From positions 310,001 to 374,000 of the forward strand of contig NZ_MVOL01000005.1 of NCBI RefSeq assembly GCF_002018875.1: a stretch of DNA of 64,000 nt, given 5' to 3'. Position 1 is the first letter of the stretch. Each line of letters starts with the position of its first letter. Under the pieces are notes generated by a model. The model worked only from the letters and a program-made list of their open reading frames with translations. It was not told the origin of the DNA and made no database searches. The DNA comes from Pseudomonas sp. MF4836 (GTDB lineage Bacteria > Pseudomonadota > Gammaproteobacteria > Pseudomonadales > Pseudomonadaceae). Both the position numbers and the translations under genes were made by a program. Below, piece after piece: positions 61,417 through 64,000 of this stretch.

Positions 61417-62751
61417 TCAGGTCATCTGGATGATGGTCTGCATGATGGTGCTCTGGGTGGAGATGGTCTTGGCGTTCGCCTGGTAGTTGCTCTGCGCCTT
61501 GATCAGCTCGACCAGTTCGTTGGTCAGGTTGACGTTGGACTCTTCCAGGGAGTTGGACACCACAGAACCCAGGGTACCGGTCTGTGGCGCATCGTAGCCC
61601 GGGATGCCCGACGCGAAGGTTTCTTTCCAGCTGGTGCCGCCTACCGGCTGCAGGCCCTGCTCGTTGGTGAAGCTGGCCAGGGAAATCTGACCGATCGGCT
61701 TGGTCTGGTTGTTGCTGAAGTTGGCCAGCAACACACCGCTGCCGTCGATGGTCAGGTTGGTGATCTGGCCAGTGGCGTAGCCGTCCTGGGCCGGGATCGA
61801 GCGGGCGGTATCGGCGTTGAACTGGGTGGTATTGGCCAGGGAGACCGATACCGTGCCACCAGAGCTGGCGCCATTGGATTTCCATACACCATTGGTCACG
61901 GTGCCTGGAACCCAACCAGTCAACTTCAGGTCGTTGCTGATGATGGGTTTAGTCGCGTCAGCCGGGTTAGGTGTACTGACCTGCACCAACTTGCCGGATG
62001 TATCAAAAGTAATGGTCGAAGCGACCGGATCGGTGGTACTGCCATCCTTGGTTGGCAAGCTGCCGTCCAGGTTGCGGCCGTCGATCAGGGTGTAGGTCTT
62101 CCAGGTGTTGGCGCCCGTCTTGACCATGTACTGGTCCATGCGGTGCTCGTTGCCCTGGGTATCGAAAATCGGCGTGCTGAACTGTTTGGTGAAGGTTGCC
62201 GACAGCGTCGGGTCAAACTTGTTACCCACGATCGTGTCGTCGATAGGATCGGACGTCGAGTTCAGGTTGATGGTCGAAGACACCGAAGTGGTCGCCTTGG
62301 GCGCCAGGTTCGAAGTGTCGATCCGTAGGTCGGTCAACACACCGTTGATGATCTTGCCATTGGCGTCCACACCGTAACCCTGCAGGCGAGCGGTGCCGTC
62401 GGAGTTGGTGACGTAGCCTTCCTTGTCGGTCTTGAAGGTACCGGCACGGGTATAGGTCAACGAACCGTTGTTGCTCAGGACAAAGAAGCCCTGGCCCTGG
62501 ATCCCCATGTCCAGCACGTTGCCGGTGTTGTTCACGTCACCCTGGTTGAACTGCTGGGAAACGTTGGCCAGGCGCACGCCGTTGCCAATCACTTTGCTGC
62601 CGCTGCCCAGCTTGGTGGCCGAGTAGACGTCGGCGAATTCCGCGCGCGACGATTTGAAACCGGTGGTTGCGACGTTGGCGATGTTGTTGCCGGTAACGTC
62701 CAGCTGCTTGTTGGCTGCATAGAGACCGCTAAGGCCGATATTGAAAGACAT
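61417..62751 (-). CDS. flgE: Flagellar hook protein FlgE
   Basis: FlgE polymerises into the hook joining the rod to the filament. The 444-aa protein opens with the rod/hook signature SFNIGLSGLYAANKQLDVTGNNIANVATTGFKSSRAEF and ends with ESNVNLTNELVELIKAQSNYQANAKTIST, both typical of flagellar axial proteins. The central region has FVLSNNGSLTYTRAGTFKTDKEGY and a Ser/Thr/Asp-rich variable part. It is exported by the flagellar type III system and has no cleaved signal. It is 30 bases downstream of flgD. Confidence 0.95.
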   Translation of the reverse strand: MSFNIGLSGLYAANKQLDVTGNNIANVATTGFKSSRAEFADVYSATKLGSGSKVIGNGVRLANVSQQFNQGDVNNTGNVLDMGIQGQGFFVLSNNGSLTYTRAGTFKTDKEGYVTNSDGTARLQGYGVDANGKIINGVLTDLRIDTSNLAPKATTSVSSTINLNSTSDPIDDTIVGNKFDPTLSATFTKQFSTPIFDTQGNEHRMDQYMVKTGANTWKTYTLIDGRNLDGSLPTKDGSTTDPVASTITFDTSGKLVQVSTPNPADATKPIISNDLKLTGWVPGTVTNGVWKSNGASSGGTVSVSLANTTQFNADTARSIPAQDGYATGQITNLTIDGSGVLLANFSNNQTKPIGQISLASFTNEQGLQPVGGTSWKETFASGIPGYDAPQTGTLGSVVSNSLEESNVNLTNELVELIKAQSNYQANAKTISTQSTIMQTIIQMT

Positions 62752-62781
62752 ATTCCACTCCTTGTGCCGGGTTAGTCGGCT

Positions 62782-63519
62782 CTATATACCAATGGTTTGG
62801 ACTTTGGACAGAGCGATCGGGCTGCTCAGTCCGGCAAGGTTCAACATCAATTCACCGCCAGTCTGGCTGATGGTGACGCTGTTGACCGTCGCAGGCAGGT
62901 AAGTGACCAGGGCGACCGCGGTGTTATCGATCGTGGTGCTGGCTTTGAAGGTGTAGTTGCCCGGGTCGGCCTTGGTGCCGTCGGTCTTGGTGCCGTCCCA
63001 GGTGAAGCTCGAGGTGCCCGCAACCTGGCTGCCCAGGTCGATGGTTTTCACCGCTTTGCCGTCTTTGTCGGTGATGGTCACGGTCACGCCCGCGACGCTG
63101 CTCGGCACAGTGATCGAACCGGTCATGCTCTTGGTGGTGTCGACCTGGGTAGTGCCGGACTGCACGATCACCGAGCGACCGACCAGGGACGAGGCCTGCA
63201 GGGCCTGGCTCGACTTGTAGTTGCCGGAAATCGCGGTGACCGAATCATTGAGCGTGGTGATGCCTTCCAGGCTGCTGAACTGTGCCAGTTGCGCCACGAA
63301 CTCGCTGTTGTCCTGCGGGTCCAGGGGGTTCTGGTTTTTCAGTTGGGTCACCAGCAGTTGCAGGAACGCGTCCTTGCCCAGGGCTTTTTTACCGGTGGCA
63401 CTGTTGGTGGCCGCAGTAATGCCGTCAGAGCTTGAAGTCGTGGTCTTTTTCGACGAGTTCGCGAGAATCTGATTCAGACTCAAGCTGCTGGTGGTGCTGG
63501 TGGTGTCGTTAATGCTCAT
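62782..63519 (-). CDS. flgD: Flagellar hook assembly (cap) protein FlgD
   Basis: FlgD is the scaffold cap for hook growth. The 245-aa protein has a Ser/Thr-rich N-terminus, the conserved LGKDAFLQLLVTQLKNQNPLDPQDNSEFVAQLAQFSSLEG (the FlgD N-terminal signature), and a C-terminal beta domain with VTVTITDKDGKAVKTIDLGSQVAG and FTWDGTKTDGTKADPGNYTF. It lies 15 bases after flgC, so the genes are one operon. Confidence 0.95.
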   Translation of the reverse strand: MSINDTTSTTSSLSLNQILANSSKKTTTSSSDGITAATNSATGKKALGKDAFLQLLVTQLKNQNPLDPQDNSEFVAQLAQFSSLEGITTLNDSVTAISGNYKSSQALQASSLVGRSVIVQSGTTQVDTTKSMTGSITVPSSVAGVTVTITDKDGKAVKTIDLGSQVAGTSSFTWDGTKTDGTKADPGNYTFKASTTIDNTAVALVTYLPATVNSVTISQTGGELMLNLAGLSSPIALSKVQTIGI

Positions 63520-63534
63520 TGGAGAGGCCCCTTA

Positions 63535-63978
63535 TCACTGACCGAGGGTCAGGACCTTCTGCATCATGGTCTTGGCGGTGTTCATCATTTCAGCGTTGGT
63601 CTGGAACGAACGGCTCGCGGAAATCATGTCGGCCATTTCTTCAACCACGTTGACGTTGGGGTAGTAGACATAACCCTTGGCGTCAGCGGACGGATGGTTA
63701 GGCTCGTAACGCGCTTCGAGGTTGCTCTGGTCTTCGACCACACCCAGCACCTGCACGCCCTGGCCGGTGGAGTCCTGGTTCTGGAACAGCGACTGGCTGC
63801 CACCGCTCTGCGCACCCTGGAACATGGTGGCGAACACCGGGTGGCGGGCACGGTAGGTCTGGTCGATGCTCGACGACACGGTCTCGGCGTTGGCGATGTT
63901 ACTGGCGACGGTGTTCAGGCGAGTGGTCTGAGCACTCATGCCGCTACCGGCGATATTGAAAACACTGGCGAGGGACAT
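63535..63978 (-). CDS. flgC: Flagellar basal-body rod protein FlgC
   Basis: The 147-aa rod protein starts MSLASVFNIAGSGMSAQTTRLNTVASNIANAETVSS and ends NVVEEMADMISASRSFQTNAEMMNTAKTMMQK, both conserved rod signatures. The middle has YEPNHPSADAKGYVYYPNVN, characteristic of FlgC. It is read from the flgB side and precedes flgD. Confidence 0.96.
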   Translation of the reverse strand: MSLASVFNIAGSGMSAQTTRLNTVASNIANAETVSSSIDQTYRARHPVFATMFQGAQSGGSQSLFQNQDSTGQGVQVLGVVEDQSNLEARYEPNHPSADAKGYVYYPNVNVVEEMADMISASRSFQTNAEMMNTAKTMMQKVLTLGQ

Positions 63979-63981
63979 GGA

Positions 63982-64000
63982 TTACTCTCCGCGCAGGGCC
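63982..64000 (-). CDS. flgB: Probable FlgB C-terminus (fragment cut by window edge)
   Basis: Only the last five codons (ALRGE) and a TAA stop at 63984-63982 are visible, three bases before the flgC start. The identity rests on the usual flgB-flgC gene order, not on the sequence itself. Confidence 0.55.

Overview
The window is chromosomal DNA of a fluorescent Pseudomonas, most likely the P. fluorescens complex. The basis is high GC content, codon use, and near-colinear blocks of genes I recognise from Pseudomonas: gacS-ldhA, cysM-rlmD-relA-mazG, purMN-hda, oprH-phoP-phoQ, and nrdA with its two-component pair. I see no rRNA, tRNA, CRISPR array, insertion sequence, integrase or prophage gene. 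This is core genome with a few accessory touches.

Layout. 1-5015 (minus strand): cobalamin operon cobO-cobB-bluB-cobD-cobC-cobQ, with overlapping genes, behind a clear B12 riboswitch; cobQ runs off the left edge. 5196-9179: a hypothetical protein, a sorbosone/glucose-dehydrogenase-like lipoprotein, an O-methyltransferase and two tandem NlpC/P60 lipoproteins. 9393-15282: hda, a PerM-type permease and a DUF2066 protein, divergent from purM-purN and a DUF3108 protein. 15571-21895: a 62-aa protein, a DUF2058 protein, mazG, relA, rlmD, cysM. 22026-29040: a two-component pair in the pirRS position, gacS, ldhA, a putative zinc-ribbon protein and a META lipoprotein. 29102-31855: a TlpA-like thioredoxin lipoprotein, arsC, wrbA, a DUF2069 protein and a 3-methyladenine glycosylase. 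32351-36559: an LPS-modification group of an Ais/PmrG-like phosphatase, arnT and a second ArnT-like glycosyltransferase. 36570-40120: ttcA, a Yip1 protein, an SprT metalloprotease and a CaiB-type CoA transferase. 40270-45693: dctA, a divergent AraC regulator, and oprH-phoP-phoQ. 45930-52669: pcpS, an RstA/RstB-like pair and nrdA. 52840-61018: a very large alpha-2-macroglobulin and PBP1C. 61417-64000: flagellar flgE, flgD, flgC and the tail of flgB.

How the genes work together. Envelope maintenance and defence dominate: NlpC/P60 hydrolases, the macroglobulin/PBP1C pair, PhoPQ-OprH and ArnT/Ais. Global regulation is also prominent: RelA (ppGpp), GacS (Gac/Rsm), Hda (replication control) and PhoPQ.

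The most informative non-coding signals are: (i) four GTTCAG half-sites at exact 11-bp period upstream of oprH, a double PhoP operator; (ii) a textbook -24/-12 sigma-54 promoter for dctA with two GGCGGATWTCCGCC palindromes 41 bp apart, read as an upstream activating sequence; (iii) two NrdR-box-like palindromes exactly 31 bp apart plus a perfect DnaA box, ahead of an unusually long nrdA leader; (iv) several very small ORFs, including a 23-aa hydrophobic peptide next to flgE and a 24-aa leader overlapping arnT. I did not find a gene system that looks wholly new. The candidates most worth testing are these regulatory arrays, the small ORFs and the ArnT-like pair.
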